Below, piece by piece: positions 24,055 through 37,280 of a stretch of DNA of 40,242 bases. The notes beneath the pieces were generated by a model. The model saw only the letters and a program-made list of their open reading frames with translations, was not told the origin of the DNA and did not search any database. Location of the stretch: positions 1 to 40,242 of the forward strand of contig JAFZXP010000071.1 of the NCBI GenBank assembly GCA_017616735.1. The letters are read 5' to 3'. This DNA comes from Bacteroidales bacterium (GTDB taxonomy: Bacteria > Bacteroidota > Bacteroidia > Bacteroidales > F082). Position 1 is the first letter of the stretch. Every line of letters starts with the position of its first letter. Made by a program: the position numbers and the translations under genes.

Positions 24055-25542
24055 TTATATGTTATGGTGAACCAAATTACCTTCAACAAATATTGCTGAG
24101 AATGGTCTGGCTGGGCAGACGTGTTCGCATGCGCCGCATCCGATGCAGCACTCTTGGTTGACCAGCGGCACTTTGGGCGATTGTTCGTCATCAGGGTCGT
24201 AAGGTACCATCGTTATTGCGCCCGAAGGGCAGCGTTTTGCGCAGTTGCCGCATTCCACGCCGTCACGTAACGGGATGCAGTTGCGGTCAATCCACACGGC
24301 ATGACCGATTTGTATGGATGTCTTTTCTTCTCTTGTCACTTTGCGGATTGCGCCGGCAGGGCAGACTTCAGAGCATTTTGTGCATTCCGGACGGCAATAG
24401 CCGCGTTCAAACGACATCTCCGGCTGCATGAAAGTGTCGAGTTTGGATGAGGCTCGCAACACATCATTAGGGCAGTTTTGTACGCACAGTTGGCAACCGG
24501 TGCATCGTGATGTGAAGTTGTCATAACTCACCGAACCTGCAGGTTTCAAAGGGGTGTTGCGCTTAGGCGCTTTCTTGTCGACTATAGTTGCCAAGCCGCC
24601 ATCCACCACCTTTTCTTGAGCTTTTAAAGCTGAGGCCGTGGCTAAAGCCGCAATTGTCGCTATGAATGTTTTGCGCGAGGTTTTACCCTCATCGCCATTG
24701 ACTTTAGGCTCTTCAGTCGCTTTGTAAGACTTGTAATAACCATATTTCATCGCGCCTTTGTTGCATTTGCTCACGCAGTTGAAGCACGTGACACATTTCG
24801 AATAATCTATCTCATGTTTTTTGGCATCGATGGCTGAGCAGCGGCAGTTTTTCTCGCAAAGCCCGCAGCTGATGCATTTATCTTCATCGAAATGAGGTCT
24901 GAAAATGGAATATTTTGATAATACTCCCAGTATAGTGCCAACCGGGCAGATGTTGTTGCAAAACCAACGTCCTTTAGCAAAAGCGAATATAGTGATTATT
25001 AGGAAGTAAACTATTGCGGTTACAAAAATTGGCAAGCTTTTGATATAGACGTCAACATGGTAGAATGCGTAACTGTCCCAACGTTCGGCAAAATAAGCAA
25101 ACACATTGTTAATCAATCTATAAATTGGAGCGAACAGATTGGATGCGAATCGTCCGAATATGCTGTACGGTTCGATGAAAATCGCTATTGTGGTATATCC
25201 TAAAACAATGAGCATAAAGAAAGCCAAGGCTATGCCGTAGCGGTATTTTTTGCTTCGTTTGAAACTATAACGGTTCTTTTTGCGCTTTTCGGCGATGTGA
25301 GCTATGCCGTCTTGATAGATGCCGAGAGGGCAAATGATTGAGCAGTAGATCCGGCCGAAAAGCACTGTGATAATGACGATTCCGACAAGCACTATGATGC
25401 TTGACGCCAGAATAGCTGGAATAAACTGCAGCTTCGCCATCCAGCCGAAATAAGCGTGAAGCGCTCCCGAGAAATCAAGGAACAATAACGAAATCAATAT
25501 AAAACTGACCGTCGCTAATACAATTCGTAGTTTTCGTAACAT
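24055..25542 (-). CDS. Membrane polyferredoxin, NapH-NapG-like fusion
   Basis: A 495-residue inner-membrane electron-transfer protein. The first half has about five membrane segments and two CxxxCP motifs (CSIICP near 67, CNNICP near 196), as in NapH/CcoG-type quinol-linked proteins, then two 4Fe-4S sites (CISCGLCEKNC, CVTCFNCVSKC). After these comes SRKTFIATIAALATASALKA from Ser289, a Tat-like signal now internal. Four more cysteine clusters follow: CTGCQLCVQNCP, CRPECTKCSEVCP, CGNCAKRCP and CIGCGACEHVCP, as in NapG. So it reads as NapH and NapG joined in one chain. It is upstream of the Fe-S aldo/keto reductase and likely feeds it electrons. The promoter is not visible; hairpin elements lie upstream. 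Confidence 0.88.
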   Translation of the reverse strand: MLRKLRIVLATVSFILISLLFLDFSGALHAYFGWMAKLQFIPAILASSIIVLVGIVIITVLFGRIYCSIICPLGIYQDGIAHIAEKRKKNRYSFKRSKKYRYGIALAFFMLIVLGYTTIAIFIEPYSIFGRFASNLFAPIYRLINNVFAYFAERWDSYAFYHVDVYIKSLPIFVTAIVYFLIITIFAFAKGRWFCNNICPVGTILGVLSKYSIFRPHFDEDKCISCGLCEKNCRCSAIDAKKHEIDYSKCVTCFNCVSKCNKGAMKYGYYKSYKATEEPKVNGDEGKTSRKTFIATIAALATASALKAQEKVVDGGLATIVDKKAPKRNTPLKPAGSVSYDNFTSRCTGCQLCVQNCPNDVLRASSKLDTFMQPEMSFERGYCRPECTKCSEVCPAGAIRKVTREEKTSIQIGHAVWIDRNCIPLRDGVECGNCAKRCPSGAITMVPYDPDDEQSPKVPLVNQECCIGCGACEHVCPARPFSAIFVEGNLVHHNI

Positions 25543-25571
25543 ATTATTAATAGAATAATCATTTCATTATC

Positions 25572-25651
25572 GACTTCAAACTATGCAAAGCCTCACTTCA
25601 GGGTGAATCCTTACGGCTTCACATTCGTGATGCCTTGCATAGTTTTCCGTC
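25572..25651. repeat. Hairpin element, type A copy 2
   Basis: An 80-base element from GACTTC to GTC. Outer stem AAACTATGCAA with TTGCATAGTTT; inner hairpins TCAC-TTCAGG-GTGA and TCAC-ATTC-GTGA. It starts exactly 184 bases before the type B copy at 25756. Confidence 0.9.
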
Positions 25652-25755
25652 TTCATAATTTCAATACTTTTAACATTTACACTTTTAAACTCTTCCACTT
25701 AAAACTTTTTCAACTACTCTAAACACTACACTCTAAACTTTAAACTTTCATTATC

Positions 25756-25835
25756 GACTTCAAACTATGCAAAAAGCCGCAGGCTAATTATTTCCGCTCA
25801 CGCAATGCCTGCTATTTTTCGCATAGTTTTCCGTC
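25756..25835. repeat. Hairpin element, type B copy 1
   Basis: An 80-base element with the same 15-base ends as type A but a different 50-base core. The core has an inner stem GCAGGC/GCCTGC around a 22-base loop, below A-rich and T-rich strands that also pair. One outer-stem position is mispaired (A opposite C). Confidence 0.9.
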
Positions 25836-25850
25836 TTTAGAACTATTAAC

Positions 25851-27949
<2,099 letters not shown>

Positions 27950-28954
27950 CTACAAATAAGCAAATGAAAAAATTATCATGGCAGTGTTGAGCAACGCAAA
28001 CAGTATGTAGCACGACAGCACCAACCATTTGTTTTTGGTCCAGAAAGCTGAATTTTTATAAAACTCTTTCCATCCGACATATCCTGCAATGATGTATGTG
28101 GGTATTGCCATCAGCAGAATATCAAAATCGTAGGTGAACAATGAACAGAGTATTATAATCAGCGTTGGGATCACCAATAGTATGTATTTGCGAAACACTC
28201 TGAAAAATCCGAATAACAGCAGCAGTGACATTGGCGGTACCATCACAAGCAGCAGGAAGAATTCTGCCCACATCGGGAAGAAAGTTTCGAACATGGGTTC
28301 GTTGAATAACGCTGTCATCGCTACGAAAGGCTTGTGGAACACAATCAAATCGACAACCGTCTGGGTTAAACCTACAGCCACAAGGTAGCCTATCAGCGTC
28401 ATCAGAGCGCCTTTCCAGTTTTTGAGAATTAGGAGCGTCAGCAAGATACCTATATAATATATGAGACTAAGGTAGCATACCGCGAAGCCCAGTCCGAGAA
28501 CAAATCCCGCGATGATGAAAGTGGTGCGGTGAAATTTTTCTGTTTCGTCGTTATCAAGTAAATGATGCTGTTTCAAAACAAGCAGGGTGCCATAAAGCAA
28601 AAAGGGTAACACCACAACCGACGGTATCGAATGCACGCTTGCATAAGGCATGCACCATAACAAAGCGCCAAATGTGGCAATCTCCAAAGCTGTCGTCTTG
28701 TCGGCGATAATCTTAGTGATTCTGTATGATAAAGTGATGATTAACAATGAGAATGCTCCAAATATCAGCCTTGCGATATAAACAACCCATGGATTTATCA
28801 TCCAAGTTTCGGGTATATGATAATAATTGAATTCTGTTGAGGCGGTGATGGAGCCGTCTGTGAATATCAAAGCTAATAATCTTACTATGACAGCCAGCGA
28901 CAATATGTACAGCAGCGGATGCTTCAAGCTGAAAAAAAACAGTTTCTCTTTCAT
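27950..28954 (-). CDS. Multi-pass membrane protein, possibly GT-C type glycosyltransferase
   Basis: A 334-residue protein with about nine hydrophobic segments. I chose the start at 28954 (MKEKLFFFSLKHPLL) because it lies one base after the stop of the upstream lipoprotein gene; a longer frame to 29137 runs antiphase through that gene. The layout, a first membrane helix, a polar loop with TEFNYYHIPETW and then alternating helices, recalls GT-C mannosyl- or dolichol-phosphate-sugar transferases, but I do not see a firm catalytic motif, so the function is a guess. It is translationally linked to the lipoprotein upstream and to ligA downstream. Confidence 0.75.
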   Translation of the reverse strand: MKEKLFFFSLKHPLLYILSLAVIVRLLALIFTDGSITASTEFNYYHIPETWMINPWVVYIARLIFGAFSLLIITLSYRITKIIADKTTALEIATFGALLWCMPYASVHSIPSVVVLPFLLYGTLLVLKQHHLLDNDETEKFHRTTFIIAGFVLGLGFAVCYLSLIYYIGILLTLLILKNWKGALMTLIGYLVAVGLTQTVVDLIVFHKPFVAMTALFNEPMFETFFPMWAEFFLLLVMVPPMSLLLLFGFFRVFRKYILLVIPTLIIILCSLFTYDFDILLMAIPTYIIAGYVGWKEFYKNSAFWTKNKWLVLSCYILFALLNTAMIIFSFAYL

Positions 28955-28955
28955 A

Positions 28956-29165
28956 TCAATATGATTTATATTCGCAATTAACACGGATGTTGAGGGTCTC
29001 GTTGTAATAAGTGTCCCATTCCTGACATTCCTTTTTTGAATAGGCGCTGTAGATGATATCTTGCGAACCGTCATCCAGGTAGGTGCACACGCATCTTCTT
29101 TCGCAAGACGATGCTCCAAGAGCCAATGCCGCTGCAATCACCAATAACATCAGAACTTTTTTCAT
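28956..29165 (-). CDS. Small Cys-rich lipoprotein
   Basis: A 69-residue predicted lipoprotein of unknown function. The signal MKKVLMLLVIAAALALGASSC ends at Cys21. The mature part is short and acidic, with four further cysteines, in CVC near the start, KKEC and VNCEY near the end, that could form two disulfides. The start at 29165 is supported by the -7 motif at 29190-29197; a longer start at 29192 would overlap that motif. Its stop is one base from the next start on the minus strand, suggesting coupling to the membrane protein gene. Confidence 0.75.
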   Translation of the reverse strand: MKKVLMLLVIAAALALGASSCERRCVCTYLDDGSQDIIYSAYSKKECQEWDTYYNETLNIRVNCEYKSY

Positions 29166-29189
29166 GTTTTTTACAAGATGTTTAACTTG

Positions 29190-29197
29190 CAAAAATA
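29190..29197 (-). promoter_or_regulatory. -7 promoter motif for lipoprotein-membrane protein-ligA operon
   Basis: The minus strand reads TATTTTTG followed by C, 24 bases before the lipoprotein start. It probably drives all three genes. Confidence 0.65.
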
Positions 29198-29275
29198 AGA
29201 ATTATTCGGGAAACTTCATAATATATTTTTCATAAAATTTTCGAATATTAAGGCTGCGGTTTGTAAAATTAATCT

Positions 29276-29283
29276 TAATTTTG
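29276..29283 (+). promoter_or_regulatory. -7 promoter motif for beta-galactosidase gene
   Basis: TAATTTTG, 21 bases before the ATG at 29305. No TTTG at canonical distance is seen (the nearest is 12 bases upstream). Confidence 0.55.
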
Positions 29284-29286
29284 TAG

Positions 29287-33177
<3,891 letters not shown>

Positions 33178-33185
33178 ATAAAACT

Positions 33186-34859
33186 ATGTTTAAAGGTCAT
33201 CCTAAAGGATTGTATGCCCTCGCGCTGGCCAACACCGGCGAGCGTTTTGGCTATTACACTATGCTTGCGATTTTCGTTTTGTTTCTGCAGGCAAAATTTG
33301 GTCTGACCGCACGCGCGGCCGGACAATTTTACGGTATCTTCCTGGCTGCCGTTTATTTCATGCCTATTCTTGGCGGTTTCATCGCCGATAAGTTCTGGGG
33401 CTACGGCAAGACAGTGGTTACAGGTATTCTGGTGATGTTTGCCGGCTATCTGTTGCTGTTTGCTCAGAAAGAAGCCGGAGGAAGTATGGCATTCACGATG
33501 ATGATTATCGCTTTGCTTTGTATTGCTGTCGGAACAGGCTTGTTCAAGGGCAATCTGCAGGTGATGGTCGGCAATCTTTACGACGATGCCAAGTACGCTG
33601 CCAAGCGTGACGGCGGATTCAGTTTGTTTTACATGGCAATCAACATCGGCTCGATGTTCGCTCCGACCACTGCCACGGCAGTCACCAACCTCTTCCTGGG
33701 CAAGAGCGGCTTTAGCTACGACGCCAATATCCCGTCGCTGGCGCACCAATTCCTCGACGGCACTATCACATCCGACGGAATGACACGTTTGGAAGCCTTG
33801 GCATCGGCTCAGAGTAGTTTCAGCGGCGATATGACAGCCTTCTGCACCAATTATATCAACTCATTGTCAGAGGCTTACAGCTACGGCTTCGGCATAGCAT
33901 GCATCTCGTTGATACTCTCAATCGCAATCTACTTTGGCTTCCGCAGGCTGTTCAAGCATGTCGACGTGCGCAAGGGTGAGCAGAAACATGAAGAGTCTGT
34001 GGTTGAGCTTACACCTAAGCAGACCAAAGACCGTATCGTGGCACTGTGCCTGGTGTTTGCAGTGGTTATCTTCTTCTGGATGGCATTCCAGCAGGCTGGC
34101 CTGACGCTGACATACTTCGCCCGCGACTACACTTCGTCGGTGGCTACGGGTTGGACCAGAATAGGCTTTGACGTGTTCACTTTGGCTATGATTGCCGTTG
34201 GCGTTTATGCTTTGTTCGGAGTGTTCCAAAGCGATACCAAAAAAGGCAAGACCTTATCGGGGCTTTTGCTTGCCGCATGTGCTGCCGGCGTTTGGTACAA
34301 GGCAGCCAATGTTGGAGAGCAGGTCAACCTTCTGCCGCAGATTTTCCAGCATTTCAACCCGTTCTTTGTGGTGGCTTTAACCCCGGTTTCGATGGCACTC
34401 TTCGGGGCTTTGGCCAAAAAAGGCAAAGAGCCGTCGGCTCCACGCAAGATAGCTTTGGGAATGCTTGTGGCCGCTTTGGGTTACTGTGTTATGGCGGCAG
34501 CCTCAATGGGACTTCCTTCGCCTAAAGAATTGTCTGAAACAGGCGGCGTGAGCAGTGTTTTGGTGTCTCCCAACTGGCTGATTTCCACTTATTTAGTGCT
34601 GACTTTCGGCGAGCTGTTGCTCAGCCCGATGGGAATATCGTTTGTGTCGAAGGTGGCTCCTCCAAAGCTGAAAGGCTTGATGATGGGACTCTGGTTTGGC
34701 GCAACGGCTATCGGCAACTATCTTACCTCGGTTATCAGCTCGATCTGGAATACCGGTTTGTCGTTGGTAATGATTTGGGGCGTTTTGATAATCCTCTGCG
34801 TGATATCAGCAGTCTTCATGTTCTCGATGATGAAGAAGCTGGAGTCGGCGACAGAGTAA
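33186..34859 (+). CDS. POT/PTR family peptide transporter
   Basis: A 557-residue proton-coupled oligopeptide transporter of the major facilitator superfamily, importing di- and tripeptides. Near the N-terminus it has ANTGERFGYYTM, the first-helix POT motif ExxERFxYY; here the first Glu is Asn16 while Glu19-Arg20-Phe21 and Tyr23-Tyr24 are kept. Later marks are the GTGLFKGNLQVMVGNLY segment (PTR2 signature region with FSLFYMAINIGS) and FTLAMIAVGVYALFG. About 14 hydrophobic segments are visible. It sits in an apparent operon behind beta-galactosidase, fitting uptake of peptides from degraded glycoproteins. A strong terminator follows immediately. Confidence 0.93.
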   Translation: MFKGHPKGLYALALANTGERFGYYTMLAIFVLFLQAKFGLTARAAGQFYGIFLAAVYFMPILGGFIADKFWGYGKTVVTGILVMFAGYLLLFAQKEAGGSMAFTMMIIALLCIAVGTGLFKGNLQVMVGNLYDDAKYAAKRDGGFSLFYMAINIGSMFAPTTATAVTNLFLGKSGFSYDANIPSLAHQFLDGTITSDGMTRLEALASAQSSFSGDMTAFCTNYINSLSEAYSYGFGIACISLILSIAIYFGFRRLFKHVDVRKGEQKHEESVVELTPKQTKDRIVALCLVFAVVIFFWMAFQQAGLTLTYFARDYTSSVATGWTRIGFDVFTLAMIAVGVYALFGVFQSDTKKGKTLSGLLLAACAAGVWYKAANVGEQVNLLPQIFQHFNPFFVVALTPVSMALFGALAKKGKEPSAPRKIALGMLVAALGYCVMAAASMGLPSPKELSETGGVSSVLVSPNWLISTYLVLTFGELLLSPMGISFVSKVAPPKLKGLMMGLWFGATAIGNYLTSVISSIWNTGLSLVMIWGVLIILCVISAVFMFSMMKKLESATE

Positions 34860-34860
34860 A

Positions 34861-34903
34861 AAAGTCAGGGGCTTGGGTGCAACCCAAGCCCCTGACTTTT
34901 TAT
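34861..34903. terminator. Bidirectional terminator between convergent genes
   Basis: An 18-base perfect stem (34861-34878 with 34882-34899, core GTCAGGGGCTTGGGT) with loop GCA is flanked by A-run and T-run. It lies between the POT stop and the arginine deiminase stop and can terminate both. Confidence 0.93.
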
Positions 34904-34909
34904 TAATAG

Positions 34910-36145
34910 CTAAACTTTCTCTCTAAGAAGCGGCATCGTCATGCATCGTGCGCCACCGCCACCTCGGCACAGCTCGTTGCCTTCGAACGCCACCACGCAG
35001 CGTTTGTAGTCGTTCGGGTTGAGTTTGCCTGATGCCACATCGGCGGCTTTCAACACTTCGAATCCGTTTTTGTTCAATGCCTCGATGGTATTGTAGTTTC
35101 TGGCGTAGCCCAAAACCTTTCCAGGAGCGAAAGCGAAGAAGTTGGCTCCGCTGTGCCACTGCTCGCGAGGTCCGGCGTAGTCGTCGCCGCCACCGCAAAA
35201 CACCGGCTCCAGATCCATTCCAAGGTTGTTCAAGGCTTCGACCAGGTTCTTTTCTTCGGTCACTTTGGTGTATTCGTGACCGTTCACTTCGTAATGCACT
35301 GTCTTGTATGCACCGCTCATGATCACTGGTTTGTATGCCATGCAACGATCCTTGTCAAGCAGGGTGAACACCATGTCGAGGTGAATGAATGATTCGGGTT
35401 CGAATGGAAGCTCCTGCATGATGAGGTGACGTCGGCCACCCAGACTGCGCAGGTGCTCAAGCATGGCGTCGATGCCTTCACGGCTTGTGCGTGAGCCACA
35501 GCCACTCAGAATTATGTCGTGACGGGCTATCTCAACGTCGCCGCCTTCGATGCTGCCTTTGCCATTCATGCTGTAACGGGCTATCGGGCTGAAGGCCTCC
35601 ACGTCTATAATCGACGAATGTTTGAAAATGGCGTCCCAAATAATGGTCTCACGATCGCGGACATCGGTTGCCATCTTGCTGATTATCACATTGTTGTACA
35701 TTGTGATGGCAGCGTCGCGCATGAAGAACAGGTTTGGTATTGGAGGCAGCAGGTAACGCTCTTTGAAGTTGTCGTTCTCGTAGCCCTCGATAAGTGCTGT
35801 GGCCAGATGCTCGGCATCGAAGCCGTCAAGCAACTCTTTGAGATATTGCAGATTCTCGCGTTCCAGAATTCTGGTCAAGAGATCTTGCTTAATGTCTTCT
35901 TTTTTCAATACGTCAATCAACAAATCCTTGAATGTCAAAACATTGGTCACTTTGCGCAGGCTTCCCTCGAAGTCGCGGTAGTTGGCCATAGCTTCATGGT
36001 AGTTTAAGATGTCGCTAAAAAGGAATTTGTGGGCGTTTTCAGGAGTCATATGCTCGATTTCCGGTCCCGGAGCATGCAATATGACATAGTCTAATTTTCC
36101 AATTTCTGATTCAACACAAGGCTTTACACGTCGAAAATAATCCAT
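34910..36145 (-). CDS. arcA: Arginine deiminase
   Basis: Cytoplasmic enzyme hydrolysing arginine to citrulline and ammonia, giving acid protection or, with partner enzymes, ATP. Family marks: FMRDAA (substrate-binding Arg/Asp), EGGDVEIARHDIILSGCGSRTS, HLDMVFTLLD (catalytic His/Asp region) and the nucleophile Cys401 in GGGARCMTMPL. The length of 411 residues is normal. It has its own -7 motif at 36169-36176. No ornithine carbamoyltransferase, carbamate kinase or arginine/ornithine exchanger is encoded in this window, so the rest of the pathway must be elsewhere or absent. Confidence 0.95.
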   Translation of the reverse strand: MDYFRRVKPCVESEIGKLDYVILHAPGPEIEHMTPENAHKFLFSDILNYHEAMANYRDFEGSLRKVTNVLTFKDLLIDVLKKEDIKQDLLTRILERENLQYLKELLDGFDAEHLATALIEGYENDNFKERYLLPPIPNLFFMRDAAITMYNNVIISKMATDVRDRETIIWDAIFKHSSIIDVEAFSPIARYSMNGKGSIEGGDVEIARHDIILSGCGSRTSREGIDAMLEHLRSLGGRRHLIMQELPFEPESFIHLDMVFTLLDKDRCMAYKPVIMSGAYKTVHYEVNGHEYTKVTEEKNLVEALNNLGMDLEPVFCGGGDDYAGPREQWHSGANFFAFAPGKVLGYARNYNTIEALNKNGFEVLKAADVASGKLNPNDYKRCVVAFEGNELCRGGGGARCMTMPLLREKV

Positions 36146-36168
36146 AAAATCTTTATTTATTCAAAGTG

Positions 36169-36176
36169 CAAAAATA
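36169..36176 (-). promoter_or_regulatory. -7 promoter motif for arginine deiminase gene
   Basis: The minus strand reads TATTTTTG, 23 bases before the start; a TTTG (36195-36198, minus) lies 18 bases upstream, close to the canonical spacing. Confidence 0.65.
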
Positions 36177-36202
36177 CAAAATTTTTGTTAATCTCAAACA
36201 AC

Positions 36203-36235
36203 TTTTAACTTTCAACTCTCAACTTTCAACTTTTA
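36203..36235 (-). repeat. Heptad array after the prolyl-tRNA editing gene
   Basis: On the minus strand the stop TAA (36233-36235) begins a TTAAAAG-like unit, followed by TTGAAAG, TTGAGAG, TTGAAAG and TTAAAAG in exact 7-base phase. Confidence 0.83.
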
Positions 36236-36748
36236 ATATAGTTCTATGAACTCGTATCCGTTGCCCATGGCATCCAAAAACTTGATCAAATCCTTGGTTT
36301 TGATTACGCAGGTTCCGGTGTTGTCGTTAGGGTGGAAGCTGATGTACTCGCGGTCGAGAAGGTTTTTGTCGAGGTAGAGATACACATGGTGTTCCTCGTC
36401 GTTGATGATGCCGAAAGGCGAGACACTGCCGGGTTTCAGCCCAAGGTATTTATCCATGCGGGCTTCGGAGGCGAAGCTGAGTTTGCCTTGTTTGAGGCGG
36501 TGCTCCAAATCGTGTATGGCTAGCTGCTGCATACAGTCGAAAATCACCAGATAGTGGCGGTTGCCTTTGTGATTGCGGAAGAAGAGGTTCTTGCAATGTG
36601 TCCACTCGAATTGGCCCCAATACTGCAGCGCGTCTTCAATTGTCGGAAGCGCCGGATGAAATATCAATTTGAATGGAATCCCCAACTCATTAAGCTTGTC
36701 GACCACCTTTTTCTGCCGTTCCGATAATTCGTGATTTATCTCTGTCAT
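36233..36748 (-). CDS. YbaK/ProX-type prolyl-tRNA editing domain protein
   Basis: A 171-residue free-standing editing domain related to the INS domain of bacterial prolyl-tRNA synthetase, expected to deacylate mischarged tRNA such as Ala-tRNA(Pro). Marks: an N-terminal helix pair (SERQKKVVDKLNELGIPF), CKNLFFRNHKGNRHYLVIFD, LKPGSVSPFGIIND (the GxxxP-type loop) and a C-terminal FHPNDNTGTCVIKTKDLIKFL. This matches proteins annotated as PrdX/ProXp-ala; I leave the symbol empty as the subfamily is not certain. It lies downstream of a run of three hairpin elements and has no visible promoter motif. Confidence 0.88.
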   Translation of the reverse strand: MTEINHELSERQKKVVDKLNELGIPFKLIFHPALPTIEDALQYWGQFEWTHCKNLFFRNHKGNRHYLVIFDCMQQLAIHDLEHRLKQGKLSFASEARMDKYLGLKPGSVSPFGIINDEEHHVYLYLDKNLLDREYISFHPNDNTGTCVIKTKDLIKFLDAMGNGYEFIELY

Positions 36749-36769
36749 AAACTCTGCACTTTATCATAC

Positions 36770-36849
36770 GACTCCAAACTATGCAAAGCCTCACTTCAGG
36801 GTGAATCCTTGCGGCTTCACATTCGTGATGCCTTGCATAGTTTTTCGTC
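36770..36849. repeat. Hairpin element, type A copy 3
   Basis: An 80-base type A element with outer stem AAACTATGCAA/TTGCATAGTTT and the two inner TCAC/GTGA hairpins. It begins exactly 184 bases before the next type B copy, the same spacing as at 25572 and 25756. Confidence 0.9.
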
Positions 36850-36953
36850 TTTAAAACATCAATACTTTTAACATTTACACTATTAAACTCTTCAGCTTTA
36901 AACTCGTTCAACTACTCTAAACTCTACACTCTAAACTTTAAACATTCTCTAAT

Positions 36954-37033
36954 GACTTCAAACTATGCGAAAAGCCGCAGGCTAATTATTTCAGCTAACG
37001 CAATGCCTGCTATTTTTCGCATAGTTTTCCGTC
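36954..37033. repeat. Hairpin element, type B copy 2
   Basis: An 80-base type B element with inner stem GCAGGC/GCCTGC. The outer stem position mispaired in the copy at 25756 is a G-C pair here. Loop bases differ slightly from that copy. Confidence 0.9.
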
Positions 37034-37050
37034 TTTAGAACTTCAATACT

Positions 37051-37085
37051 TTAAACTTTAAACTTTAAACTTTAAACTTTCAACT
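37051..37085 (-). repeat. Heptad array inside repeat tail
   Basis: Five exact 7-base units: TTAAACT four times then TTCAACT on the plus strand (TTTAAAG and TTGAAAG class on the minus strand). It separates the B copy from the following A copy and is the most homogeneous array here, suggesting recent slippage. Confidence 0.82.
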
Positions 37086-37101
37086 TATAACTATTATCAT
37101 T

Positions 37102-37181
37102 GACTTCAAACTATGCAAAGCCTCACTTCAGGGTGAATCCTTGCGGCTTCACATTCGTGATGCCTTGCATAGTTTTCCGTC
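37102..37181. repeat. Hairpin element, type A copy 4
   Basis: An 80-base type A element, nearly identical to copy 3. Its tail runs through degenerate heptads to the QmcA stop codon. Confidence 0.9.
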
Positions 37182-37246
37182 TTTAAAACGTCAATACTTT
37201 TAACATTTACACTATTAAACTCTTCAACTTTAAACTCGTTCAACTA

Positions 37247-37280
37247 CTCTAAACTCTAAACTTTCAACTCTAAACTTTTA
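37247..37280 (-). repeat. Heptad array after the QmcA stop
   Basis: On the minus strand, after the TAA stop (37278-37280) and AAG, come TTTAGAG, TTGAAAG, TTTAGAG and TTTAGAG in exact phase. Confidence 0.83.

Larger units (their letters stand above)
36749..37277. other. 529-base non-coding region filled with repeats
   Basis: No gene, terminator or tRNA is seen between the prolyl-tRNA editing gene and the QmcA gene. It holds three hairpin elements in the order A, B, A (all in the same orientation), joined by A/T-rich degenerate heptad tails. Confidence 0.8.

Noticed and set aside
23997-24191. N-terminal extension of the Fe-S aldo/keto reductase
   Set aside because: It would translate the intergenic palindrome and overlap the polyferredoxin 3' end; the start at 23996 gives a proper lipoprotein signal.
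25572-25651. Hairpin elements as intrinsic terminators
   Set aside because: Neither strand has a U-run after the stem; the 3' flank is TTCCGTCTTT on one strand and GGAGTC or GAAGTC on the other.
28955-29137. N-terminal extension of the multi-pass membrane protein
   Set aside because: It is an out-of-frame reading of the small lipoprotein gene; the start at 28954 directly follows that gene's stop.
36770-37181. A-B-A repeats looked at first like a CRISPR array
   Set aside because: Repeats are 80 bases, have two core types, and are separated by low-complexity heptad tails of unequal length; there are no unique spacers and no cas genes.
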